NCBI RefSeq assembly: GCF_014640295.1
Contig: NZ_BMGR01000008.1
Location: forward strand, 204,652 to 268,651
Origin: Paenibacillus abyssi
GTDB lineage: Bacteria > Bacillota > Bacilli > Paenibacillales > Paenibacillaceae
Reading direction: 5' to 3'
Length of the DNA: 64,000 nt
The notes beneath the pieces were generated by a model, which saw only the letters and a list, made by a program, of their open reading frames with translations, was not told where the DNA came from and made no database searches. The translations under genes were made by a program, and so were the position numbers. Shown here in pieces: positions 26,009 through 33,911 of this stretch (its first letter is position 1; each line of letters opens with the position of its first letter).

Positions 26009-28093
26009 ATGAACACGATGGATACGCTGATCAATATATTGCTGGTCGATGATAATCCGGATAACTTGTTAGCTTTGGAAGCTGTATTGGACAACAACAA
26101 TTATAATTTGGTTAAATGCCTTTCCGGCGAAGAAGCGCTGCGTAGCCTGCTCAAGAACGATTATGCGGTCATCGTATTGGATGTTCAGATGCCGGGGATG
26201 GATGGATTCGAGACGGCGCGGTTGATTAAATCACGGGAGAAAACGAAGGAAATTCCGATTATATTTGTATCGGCTACAAGCAAGGAGACCGAGCATTTTT
26301 ATACGGGTTACTCCGTCGGGGCGATCGATTATATGACGAAGCCGTTTGTGCCGCAGATTTTGAGGACGAAGATTGAAGGCTTCGTGAATATGTACGTCAG
26401 CAGTAAAAAACTGCAGATGCAAACCGAGCTTCTTCACCAGAAGACAAAAGAGCTGGAGAAGATGAATAAAGAGCTCATGCGTACAGCATACAAGCTTAGC
26501 AAAACGGAAGCCCAGGCGAGAGTCGTTCGTGAGACATCGATCGATACGATGGTCACCTTTGACGAGGAAGGCGTTATTTTGACGGTTAATCCTGCACTGG
26601 AGCGGATGTTTGATTATTATGAGGATGAGGTTGTAGGGCGGAAGATTTCCTTGTTGATTCCTTCTTTTAATGATAACGATTATACGGAGAAGGCGAATTG
26701 CCCGGATTCGTCAGAACACGGCGGTTTAATTCAAGTGATGCCCCTACGCAAGGATGGAAGCCCGTTTCATGCGGAGATTCAAATCGGCAAGGCAATGGTC
26801 GATGACGAACAGATCTATGCGTGCACAATTAGGGATATCACGGAGCGTAAGCAGGTTGAGATGGAGATTGTAGCTGCCAAGGAAAATGCAGAGATCGCCG
26901 CAAGAGCGAAGACCGAATTTTTGGCGATGGTCAGCCACGAGATCCGCACACCGATGAACGGGGTGCTGGGCATGACGACATTACTGCTGGAGACCGAGCT
27001 GTCGGAGGAGCAGTATGAATATGCGGATATTATCCGCAAGAGCGGAGATGCCTTGCTTTCAGTGATCAACGACATTCTCGATTATTCGAAGATCGAGTCA
27101 GGGAAAATGGAGCTCGAAGAGGTTCCATTCCAATTGGTCACCTGTATCGGGGAAACCTTCGATCTGTTTACCGCCAAATCCAAGAAACGTAATATACAGA
27201 TGACGTATTTCATCGATCCGCTGCTTCCCGATTATATTGAAGGGGATGTTACGAAGCTGCGGCAGATATTAATTAATCTGGTGGGAAATGCAATTAAGTT
27301 TACGAATGAAGGCCGGATCGATGTCAATGCCCGGTTGAAGTCCGACTACGGAAGCTCCCTCATTCTCGAGATTGAGGTGAAAGACACGGGGGTAGGCATT
27401 CCGGAGGAGAAGCTGCCTTTGCTGTTTCAGCCCTTCTCGCAATTGGATTCTTCTATGACGCGTAAGTATGGGGGAACTGGCCTTGGGCTGGCCATCTGCA
27501 AAAATTTAATTGAACTCATGGGTGGAACAATACGTGTGGATACCGAGCAATCGAAAGGTGCGGCCTTTATTTTCACCATTCGCGTAAAAACGCATCGGGG
27601 ACTGTCTTCAGGAGTCGATGAGTTTGCTGCGGAGGAGGAAACGGAAACGCGATCATTTTCCTTCACAGAGCTTCTTAATGAAGCTGATCGTAATGATGAA
27701 ACGGATGAGCTCGCAACAATGAGCAGAGATCAATACCGGATTCTGATTGCGGAGGATAATGATATTAACCAGAAGCTGTCGCTGCGGCTGCTCGATAAGC
27801 TGGGCTTTAAAGCTGATGTGGCCGCAAACGGCAGCCAAGCGGTAGAGATGGCGATGAACAAACGGTACGATCTTATCCTCATGGATATTCAGATGCCGGT
27901 TATGGATGGGTTGGAAGCGGCCGGCCGAATTTCGGATGGGCGGCTGGAAGAGGAGCGGCCCATTATCGTGGCTATGACGGCCAATGTATTAGCCGGTGAA
28001 CGTGAGAAATGCCTGGAAGCCGGTATGACGGACTTTATCAGCAAGCCGGTACGCTTTGACACATTGAAACAGATCATGGAGCGGTACTGCTGA
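26009..28093 (+). CDS. Cytoplasmic hybrid histidine kinase (REC-PAS-HisKA-HATPase-REC)
   Basis: The 694-residue protein has no membrane segment. A receiver comes first ([18 protein letters not shown], phospho-Asp in [11 protein letters not shown]), then a coiled linker, a PAS domain at about 170-285, HisKA with the acceptor in [11 protein letters not shown] at about residue 310, an HATPase with [10 protein letters not shown] and [10 protein letters not shown], and a C-terminal receiver ([23 protein letters not shown]). AGGTGAG seven bases upstream supports ATG 26009; an in-frame GTG at 25997 is less well spaced. With a receiver at its front it can take phosphate from the upstream kinase. Confidence 0.9.
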   Translation: MNTMDTLINILLVDDNPDNLLALEAVLDNNNYNLVKCLSGEEALRSLLKNDYAVIVLDVQMPGMDGFETARLIKSREKTKEIPIIFVSATSKETEHFYTGYSVGAIDYMTKPFVPQILRTKIEGFVNMYVSSKKLQMQTELLHQKTKELEKMNKELMRTAYKLSKTEAQARVVRETSIDTMVTFDEEGVILTVNPALERMFDYYEDEVVGRKISLLIPSFNDNDYTEKANCPDSSEHGGLIQVMPLRKDGSPFHAEIQIGKAMVDDEQIYACTIRDITERKQVEMEIVAAKENAEIAARAKTEFLAMVSHEIRTPMNGVLGMTTLLLETELSEEQYEYADIIRKSGDALLSVINDILDYSKIESGKMELEEVPFQLVTCIGETFDLFTAKSKKRNIQMTYFIDPLLPDYIEGDVTKLRQILINLVGNAIKFTNEGRIDVNARLKSDYGSSLILEIEVKDTGVGIPEEKLPLLFQPFSQLDSSMTRKYGGTGLGLAICKNLIELMGGTIRVDTEQSKGAAFIFTIRVKTHRGLSSGVDEFAAEEETETRSFSFTELLNEADRNDETDELATMSRDQYRILIAEDNDINQKLSLRLLDKLGFKADVAANGSQAVEMAMNKRYDLILMDIQMPVMDGLEAAGRISDGRLEEERPIIVAMTANVLAGEREKCLEAGMTDFISKPVRFDTLKQIMERYC

Positions 28094-28110
28094 AGGTCGT
28101 CCTGGCAAAA

Positions 28111-28148
28111 CAAACAGCCAACCTCAAACCATTGAGGTTGGCTGTTTG
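28111..28148. terminator. Bidirectional 17-bp terminator
   Basis: Arms 28111-28127 and 28132-28148 pair perfectly around a 4-base loop, with A-rich sequence before and T after. It separates the kinase operon from the convergent SDR gene. Confidence 0.85.
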
Positions 28149-28166
28149 TCAATAAACCCGTTTTTC

Positions 28167-28964
28167 TCAACCGCGCAATAACGACTCCGCGCCATCGATA
28201 TAGATCGGCGTGCCGGTAATATGGCTTGCTTCATCGGAAGCTAAGAAGGTGATGAGGCTCGCGACCTGCTCAGCCTGGCCTGGAGCATCCCTGAGCGGAT
28301 GATCCCCTTCGGGAAACTCGACGGGAATGGTGATATCCTCGACTTCTTTTTTGCGATCGGTACTCTCGTCGATGTTTGTTTCAATGGCACCCGGGCAAAC
28401 GGCATTGACTCGAATCCGGAATTGGGCAAGCTCCAAGGCAGCCATCTGCATTAAGGCGACTTGGCCTGCTTTGGAGGTGCTGTAAGCCGACATGCCGAAG
28501 TTTGAAAAGACACGGTTTCCATTAATCGAGCTTGTAATAATAATGCTGCCGCCCTGCTTCTTTAATGCAGGAATGGCATGCTTCAAGGTTAGGAAGGTAC
28601 CGGTTAAGTTCGTTTGAATTGTTTTATTCCATTCCTCCTGCCGCATCTCCTCGATCGGGGATAGTGTTCCGTTGATCCCTGCATTGGCGAACACAATATC
28701 TAATTTGCCCCAGCGATCCAGCACCGCGGCATAAGCATCCGTGATGGACTGTTCGTCGGAAATATCCGTTTGTAAGGTGAGTGCTTCACCGCCGGATTCC
28801 GTAATTTGGGCATTAACCTCTTCCAAGGTTTCCAGGGTAAGACCTGCCAAAGCGACCTTGGCGCCTTCCTTGGCCATTTGGATGGCGGAGGCTTTGCCGA
28901 TCCCTGAACCGGCACCGGTAATGAATGCGACTTTGTTCTCCAATCGACGATATGATTTCTCCAT
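28167..28964 (-). CDS. Short-chain dehydrogenase/reductase
   Basis: Classical SDR of 265 residues. The cofactor motif is TGAGSGIG; NAG follows in VFANAGING; the catalytic Ser lies in IIITSSINGN and YxxxK reads YSTSK. The C-terminus has the common TGTPIYIDGAESL. The residue after the second beta strand favours neither cofactor clearly (AGLTLETL). GGGAGGA lies upstream of the ATG. A substrate cannot be deduced. It stands alone between a terminator and an empty 200-base gap. Confidence 0.9.
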   Translation of the reverse strand: MEKSYRRLENKVAFITGAGSGIGKASAIQMAKEGAKVALAGLTLETLEEVNAQITESGGEALTLQTDISDEQSITDAYAAVLDRWGKLDIVFANAGINGTLSPIEEMRQEEWNKTIQTNLTGTFLTLKHAIPALKKQGGSIIITSSINGNRVFSNFGMSAYSTSKAGQVALMQMAALELAQFRIRVNAVCPGAIETNIDESTDRKKEVEDITIPVEFPEGDHPLRDAPGQAEQVASLITFLASDEASHITGTPIYIDGAESLLRG

Positions 28965-29162
28965 CAGTATTCCTCCCTTTCCATAATCGGTTCACACCTT
29001 TGCATCCACTATTACCCGCGTCAGTATTGGTATAACCAAAAAGACGGAGTATCGATCGTGCGGCGTATGAGGGGAAGGAATGGTTACTAAGACAGATAAT
29101 TGGTTAAGTAGCTTGTAAGCATCCAAGTACCCATAAATCAAGTTTGAAAGCGGTGAATGATC

Positions 29163-29492
29163 ATGACGATTAAATATCGCATCTCTTGTTTTGATAGTGA
29201 GATTCTAGTGAAGGAGACAAAAGAGGATGGAACACCTGCCTTCCAAGTGAGCATTCAGCACGCAGCGAATCCGCTTGGCTTCGGCAATGTGCTTGCATCC
29301 TACGCTACCGAGGATCAAGCAATCCTACAAGCCAACCAATTCTGCCGTTTTTACACGAAAGCCAAGGAGCAGGGATATTATCTTCAATCCGACTGCTTTG
29401 TCAAACCCGACAAAAGGGATATCCCAGTATCTGATGTATTGGAAAATTGCAATAGCGAGGAGGACATCAACCGGTTATTAGAGGTTCAATAA
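29163..29492 (+). CDS. Hypothetical protein
   Basis: A soluble protein of about 109 residues without signal, helix or recognised domain. It opens with TIKYRISCFDSEILV and is rich in charged residues, with Cys at scattered positions. I prefer ATG 29163, six bases after GGTGA, over the ATG at 29157, which directly abuts that site. It has its own terminator and no obvious partner gene. Confidence 0.65.
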   Translation: MTIKYRISCFDSEILVKETKEDGTPAFQVSIQHAANPLGFGNVLASYATEDQAILQANQFCRFYTKAKEQGYYLQSDCFVKPDKRDIPVSDVLENCNSEEDINRLLEVQ

Positions 29493-29539
29493 ACAGGAGG
29501 GGCAGCAGCCCCGGTGGAATCACTTTTCACTGATTGCCT

Positions 29540-29567
29540 GAGCAGAACGATTGAGGTTCTGCTCTTT
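29540..29567 (+). terminator. Terminator
   Basis: GAGCAGAAC (29540-29548) pairs with GTTCTGCTC (29556-29564) around a 7-base loop, followed by TTTGTTG. Confidence 0.8.
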
Positions 29568-29603
29568 GTTGTGCGGTCACCCGTCTGCTTTAGGAGCGAA
29601 CAC

Positions 29604-29633
29604 TTGTCAACTCCGTAACAGTTACGATATAAT
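29604..29633 (+). promoter_or_regulatory. SigA-type promoter with embedded Zur-box-like palindrome
   Basis: TTGTCA (29604-29609) and TATAAT (29628-29633) are 18 bases apart. Within the spacer, CGTAACAGTTACG (29614-29626) is a perfect inverted repeat around a single base. The published Bacillus Zur box has the same 1-base-centred layout with TCGTAAT half-sites, so this differs only at the inner position. A bound repressor would block the promoter. The gene served encodes a CobW-type metal GTPase, a class known to be Zur-controlled in Bacillus. Confidence 0.65.
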
Positions 29634-29706
29634 CCGGCTTAGAAAAACCTCCTGGCCGTTTGTTTCGGCGCTTGATGGGGAGGCGGAGAGGAAGGGCTGC
29701 AAGAAG

Positions 29707-30747
29707 ATGAGTTCGACAGAGAAGGTTATTCCGGTGCATCTGATCTCCGGATTTCTTGGCAGCGGGAAGACAACGCTGCTTACGCGATTAATTGACTACT
29801 ACCGTTCGCTTGATTTGAAGGCGGCTGTTATTATGAATGAACTCGGCGACGTCAATCTGGACGGCCAGCTGGTCGGCGATCGTGTGCCGATGAGCGAGAT
29901 GCTGAGCGGCTGCATCTGCTGTACGATTCGTGGCGATCTGGGGGTGGAGATCAAAGAATTGATAGACGAGCACACACCTGACGTCATCCTCATTGAATCG
30001 ACAGGTGCGGCTAATCCGCTGGAGATTATAGACGGCATAACGGAAACGGCAATGTATGCCCGTATCGATCTGCGTTCGGTAACGACCGTTATCGATGGAG
30101 CTGGGCTGCTTGAGATGAACAAAAGAGGACGAAACCAGACGTTCAGGCTGATGCAGGAGCAAATTCGCTGCGCAACCCATATGATTATCAACAAAGCGGA
30201 CCGATTGGCACCGGAAGAGATTGTAGAGGTCGAGCAATTAGTGCGCGAATGGAACCATTCGGCGCCGATGACGGTTACAGTCAAATGCGTGGTCGATTTG
30301 GAGCGGTTCGGTTCGGGCGATAGCACAGACTCTGCCCATCCTACCCGGCTGTCCCTGGGCCAAGGTGCCGAGGCAGCATCCTGCGGTCCGGACTGCGGTC
30401 ATGATCACAGCCATCATGCCCATACCGGTGAGTCACATGAGCATAGCCACGCGGCCCATATGCATGAATCCCATGAGCATGTGATGGTGCTCACACACTA
30501 TTTTACTAAACCGATTGATTCTCATGCTTTCGAAGCGATGCTGAGAAGACTGCCCAGCGAAGTATACCGGGCGAAGGGGGTTGTAACCTTCAGCGATACG
30601 ACAAGCAGGTTCCTGTTCCAATTTGCTTACCGCGAAGTTGAGTTTATACGGATTACCCCGCAGGGACAAGTGAATGATGTCGCTGTGTTCATAGGCGAGC
30701 ATTTCTCCAAAGAGCAGCTGCTGGCTGAATTAGCGCTGTTGGAATAG
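29707..30747 (+). CDS. CobW/G3E-family metallochaperone GTPase
   Basis: G3E GTPases insert or hand over metals (zinc, cobalt, nickel). The 346-residue protein has Walker A GFLGSGKTTLL, the metal motif GCICCTIR (CxCC), EST in LIESTGAANPLE, and NKAD for guanine. A His-rich loop with about a dozen histidines lies between roughly residues 225 and 260, and a CobW C-terminal domain follows. The CxCC and His-rich loop fit a zinc-handling ZNG/ZagA (YciC)-type protein. ATG 29707 is chosen because conserved sequence starts there; GAAGGG is rather far upstream. The palindromic operator in its promoter suggests zinc control. Confidence 0.88.
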   Translation: MSSTEKVIPVHLISGFLGSGKTTLLTRLIDYYRSLDLKAAVIMNELGDVNLDGQLVGDRVPMSEMLSGCICCTIRGDLGVEIKELIDEHTPDVILIESTGAANPLEIIDGITETAMYARIDLRSVTTVIDGAGLLEMNKRGRNQTFRLMQEQIRCATHMIINKADRLAPEEIVEVEQLVREWNHSAPMTVTVKCVVDLERFGSGDSTDSAHPTRLSLGQGAEAASCGPDCGHDHSHHAHTGESHEHSHAAHMHESHEHVMVLTHYFTKPIDSHAFEAMLRRLPSEVYRAKGVVTFSDTTSRFLFQFAYREVEFIRITPQGQVNDVAVFIGEHFSKEQLLAELALLE

Positions 30748-30773
30748 CCTGTAGGATGATGCATCAACATGAA

Positions 30774-30812
30774 CAAGGCTCTCGTTACCCTTGGCGGCGA
30801 GAGCCTTGTCCG
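30774..30812 (+). terminator. Hairpin after the CobW gene
   Basis: CAAGGCTCTCG (30774-30784) pairs perfectly with CGAGAGCCTTG (30798-30808). The T-tract after it is weak (TCCGTTTG), so termination efficiency is uncertain. Confidence 0.65.
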
Positions 30813-30935
30813 TTTGATCATTCATTTGTAATCATAAATTAATATTAGCCTCCACGTTATGACAAAGTATTTGCTCCGGTTGGATTATAATAAAAATGTA
30901 ATCGCATTATTTATTTCATTCATGGAGGGATTAGT

Positions 30936-31139
30936 ATGAGTGAGGCGGAGCAAGAGATCGTTGTAAGCGAAGAAGCAGTAGAAGAAGAGGTTCTTGAAGA
31001 AGCTGAACAAGTGGAAAGCGCCGAAGCTGAAGAAGAGGCAGAGGCAGAGGAAGATTCGGAAGATGCGGGAGACGCGGAAGAGTCGGATGACGATGCGCCT
31101 GAAGCCGAAGCAGACAACGAAGAGGCCGCTGAAGACTAA
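30936..31139 (+). CDS. Highly acidic 67-residue protein
   Basis: The protein is almost entirely Glu, Asp, Ala, Ser and Val, with more than thirty acidic residues, no Lys or Arg and no aromatic residue. It is probably disordered. It is a believable gene: GGAGGG lies seven bases before the ATG, a TATAAT hexamer is at 30886-30891, and a strong terminator follows directly. Composition alone gives no function; metal or cation binding, or association with basic proteins, are possibilities. Confidence 0.75.
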   Translation: MSEAEQEIVVSEEAVEEEVLEEAEQVESAEAEEEAEAEEDSEDAGDAEESDDDAPEAEADNEEAAED

Positions 31140-31161
31140 CTCCCTTCATCAATGAATGTAA

Positions 31162-31198
31162 CAATCCCCATCCGCTATGTGGATGGGGATTGTTTTTT
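31162..31198. terminator. Strong terminator, possibly bidirectional
   Basis: CAATCCCCATCC (31162-31173) pairs with GGATGGGGATTG (31181-31192), followed by six T. It lies between the acidic-protein gene and the convergent ferritin-like gene, whose stop codon is only a few bases away. Confidence 0.9.
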
Positions 31199-31640
31199 AA
31201 TGCTTTTTCTCATGTTGGGTTAAGAAATACAAAAACCATACGGCGTGATTTTGTTCATCTGCGGCCGCTCTGAGGAATTGCTCCTTGATATAGGGATCTT
31301 GCGTTTTATCTGCGACCTCACGGTAAAAGTCCGATGTCTTTTGTTCATCTTTAAAAGCAGCATGTAATCCAGCCCAATAATCGGTTGGACATTGTTCAAG
31401 CAGTTGTGGGGTAGGCTGCTTGCCGGTCAAATAAATATAAATTTGGGAGAAAGCCTGATAATGCCTGAATTCATCATGGCGAATCTCGAGAATTTGCTTG
31501 CGGATCTCGTCATTTGCCGTTATTTTGGCTAATTGCTCGTAACAGGTTAATGCTGCAAATTCGCCGTTAATTGCTTGTGCGACATCATTTATCAATCCAA
31601 TATCCGTTGACGTGCGCACGTAATCGTAAGAATAGAACAT
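31197..31640 (-). CDS. Ferritin-like (rubrerythrin-like fold) protein
   Basis: A 147-residue four-helix protein with the spacing of a di-iron carboxylate site: Glu in INGEFAALTCYEQLA, ExxH-type residues in EIRHDEFRHYQ, a Glu/Asp in FKDEQKTSDFY, and DEQNHAVW near the C-terminus. It has no rubredoxin domain and no signal peptide. Such proteins store iron or remove peroxide, and spore-formers have several coat-associated ones. GGAGGG stands before the ATG. Exact role not resolvable. Confidence 0.8.
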   Translation of the reverse strand: MFYSYDYVRTSTDIGLINDVAQAINGEFAALTCYEQLAKITANDEIRKQILEIRHDEFRHYQAFSQIYIYLTGKQPTPQLLEQCPTDYWAGLHAAFKDEQKTSDFYREVADKTQDPYIKEQFLRAAADEQNHAVWFLYFLTQHEKKH

Positions 31641-31729
31641 TTGGGGGATCCCTCCAAGGCGTTGATATTCCTACAATATATACAAGATACCGGGCAAACG
31701 TGCAATATTAACGGTTTTGAGTTGACCCC

Positions 31730-32344
31730 TTACATGTTTTCTTTTACATCCTGAACAGGATCTTCGATCACGGAAACAGCCTTTCGCTTCGCACGTTGTT
31801 TTTTTCTAACCCACAAGAAGATCAAGACGAGAGGTATGGCAGCCGCAAAAATGTAAAGACTCACATCTTTCACCATGTTCTCGGCTGCGCGGCCATAAAG
31901 ATAAAACAGAATGCCGATCACGTAAAATTTCACCGCTCTGCCGATCGCTGCATAGGCGATCAGCCGCCAAAGCGAAAAGTTCAGGCAGCCGGCCATAATG
32001 GTAAACACTTTAAATGGGATAGGTGTGAAAGAGCCTATCAGAATCGCTGTTTCTCCATTTTTTTGAAACATCTTCTCTGCCGAATCGACCCATTCCTTTT
32101 TAAGAAATTTATACAATAATGAATGACCCAGCGCTTTGCCGATCCAGTATCCGAACGGGGTACCCAAAAGGCAGGCGACAAAACCGACGGTTGCAAGCCA
32201 CAAGGCGGCAGAAGGGTTAAGCATACTTAGTGAAACTTGAGTGAAGAAAGCGGGAACAGGAAAAATAATGGCGTCGATAAAAGAGTGAATAAATAAACCC
32301 CATTCACCGAATTCCTTTAATCCGTCAATTAAGCTCTGAAACAT
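31730..32344 (-). CDS. DedA/YqaA-type membrane protein (SNARE-associated family)
   Basis: About 204 residues with four to five hydrophobic segments. The family's central region is present: FPVPAFFTQVSLSML, GTPFGYWIGKALG and the Gly/Pro-rich GSFTPIPFKVFTIMAG, followed by a conserved Arg (AIGRAVKFY). DedA proteins act in membrane lipid homeostasis, some as undecaprenyl-phosphate or phospholipid flippases. The C-terminal cytoplasmic tail is basic then acidic. GAAGGGAG eight bases upstream supports ATG 32344 over the adjoining TTG. Confidence 0.85.
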   Translation of the reverse strand: MFQSLIDGLKEFGEWGLFIHSFIDAIIFPVPAFFTQVSLSMLNPSAALWLATVGFVACLLGTPFGYWIGKALGHSLLYKFLKKEWVDSAEKMFQKNGETAILIGSFTPIPFKVFTIMAGCLNFSLWRLIAYAAIGRAVKFYVIGILFYLYGRAAENMVKDVSLYIFAAAIPLVLIFLWVRKKQRAKRKAVSVIEDPVQDVKENM

Positions 32345-32347
32345 CAA

Positions 32348-32679
32348 TCATGCTCCCTTCAGCAGTCCCTTAGTTGCCATAACGATCACTTTGATTACAG
32401 ATCAAATCTCATCTAACTTTTAAAGTTTACAATAACCGGTATGAGGTTACAACTGCAATGGCCGGTAATATGAAACAGTTTGGCGCTGAAATAAAGCGGG
32501 CGCGAGGCGCACGACCAAGGAAGCGAACCAGGTGCAAAGCAACTCGTTGCGCCGGATCGGCTAAGCTCGCCGAATCCAGGTGCAAAAATGCTCGTCAAGC
32601 TAGTCTGCATAAATGTCCAAGTTCCCTCATAGACATGTTATCAGCCTGTTAAAACATTGTGCAGAGGGGATGATCTTTC
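32348..32679. other. Intergenic region with a short direct repeat
   Basis: This gap between divergent genes should hold both promoters, which I could not place. CCAGGTGCAAA occurs at 32528-32538 and again at 32576-32586, 48 bases apart and followed by partly similar sequence, so it may be a decayed tandem duplication. A 64-codon frame at 32458-32652 is very Arg/Lys/Cys-rich with no ribosome site and is not accepted as a gene. Confidence 0.4.
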
Positions 32680-33816
32680 ATGCGTCGCATCAAGTGGGTC
32701 GCGGCAATTATCGTCTGCGTATCGGTATTTCTTGCCGGTTGCGGAACGAAGGACGCTGAATCAGTAGTGAAGGATTTAGGAAAAGTCGTTAGCAGCATGG
32801 AGAGCTACAAAGGCAGCGGCACGATGACCCTCCATACCGGTCAGCAGCCTTTAGAGTATCAAGTTGAGGTGTGGTATCAGAAGCCTCAATATTATCGCAT
32901 CGCACTAACCAACACGCAGAAGGATATTACTCAGATCGTGCTTCGCAACGATGATGGCGTATTCGTATTGACGCCGCGCCTCAACAAAAGCTTCCGCTTC
33001 CAAAGCGATTGGCCGGAGAATCAAGGTCAAGTGTATCTGTATCAAACGCTTGTTCAAAGCATTTTGCTGGACAATTCGAGACAGTTTGCAGCGGATAAGG
33101 ATGCTTACGTATTCGATGTGATGGCGAACTACCAGAATGGCTCGCTTGCGCGGCAAAAAATCTGGCTTAACAAAGATGATTATGCGCCTCAGCAGGTACA
33201 AGTCAGTGACGCCAACGCTGCGGTAATGGTGGAAGTGAAATTTAACGAATTTGAATTTGGCCCAACGTTTGAGACCGGCGCATTCGACATGCAGCGCAAC
33301 ATGGGAGCTGCTGCAGAACAGGAACAGCCGACCAGCGCTATGCCGGATGAGGATTCGGAAGGCGCCGTAGAGCCTGATGAGGTTGAAGGCGCGCCTATAG
33401 AGGATGGTGCTGATGCGGATGGTGCTGAAGATACGACAGGTGCTCCGTCTGAAGGCGGCGTCCAAGCAGAGGAGCAGGAGCCATTCATAACGATGGCGCC
33501 GGAATATTTCCCTGAAGGCGTTGCTCTGAAGGATATGAGCGATATTACGCTGGGTGACAATCCAGGGGTAATGATGCGTTATACGGGTACTTACGATTAC
33601 ACGCTTATTCAAACGCATCCGAAGGACCAGGCAATGGCATTAATACCCGGAACGACAATCGATCTTGGGCACACGCTTGCTTTGATGAGCGGCGAGGAGC
33701 AGCGAACGCTTACCTGGACCTACGAAGGTGTGGAATATCGTTTGACCAGCGCGACGCTTCCTGAATCCGAGATGATTAAGGTAGCCCAATCCGTACAGAG
33801 TGAAATGGGCAAATAA
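32680..33816 (+). CDS. YdcC-like sporulation lipoprotein
   Basis: A 378-residue lipoprotein. The signal ends in a lipobox (VFLAGCG, Cys at 21). A LolA/RseB-like beta half-barrel follows (SMESYKGSGTMTLHTGQ through about residue 210), and a related C-terminal part starts near 270. Between them lies an unusually long Ala/Glu/Asp-rich linker of about 60 residues. In Bacillus subtilis ydcC precedes alr and the ndoAI-ndoA genes, which is the order seen here and supports the assignment. YdcC is a forespore protein; relatives such as GerS in Clostridioides affect cortex modification. Confidence 0.8.
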   Translation: MRRIKWVAAIIVCVSVFLAGCGTKDAESVVKDLGKVVSSMESYKGSGTMTLHTGQQPLEYQVEVWYQKPQYYRIALTNTQKDITQIVLRNDDGVFVLTPRLNKSFRFQSDWPENQGQVYLYQTLVQSILLDNSRQFAADKDAYVFDVMANYQNGSLARQKIWLNKDDYAPQQVQVSDANAAVMVEVKFNEFEFGPTFETGAFDMQRNMGAAAEQEQPTSAMPDEDSEGAVEPDEVEGAPIEDGADADGAEDTTGAPSEGGVQAEEQEPFITMAPEYFPEGVALKDMSDITLGDNPGVMMRYTGTYDYTLIQTHPKDQAMALIPGTTIDLGHTLALMSGEEQRTLTWTYEGVEYRLTSATLPESEMIKVAQSVQSEMGK

Positions 33817-33843
33817 TACCTGTAACGTAATCCTGTCCCTTCA

Positions 33844-33872
33844 TTGACAGCCCCTATCGAACCGTTTAACAT
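33844..33872 (+). promoter_or_regulatory. SigA-type promoter for alr
   Basis: TTGACA at 33844-33849 is followed 17 bases later by TAACAT (33867-33872). A nearby CATAAT (33870-33875) is an alternative -10 with a long spacer. The start of alr lies about 40 bases downstream. Confidence 0.55.
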
Positions 33873-33911
33873 AATACTATTGGGTTGTTGAAAGAAAAGA
33901 AGGTGACTTGC

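Noticed and set aside
32458..32652. 64-codon plus-strand frame rich in Arg, Lys and Cys
   Set aside because: No ribosome site, odd composition for this genome, and it overlaps a likely duplicated noncoding segment and promoter region.
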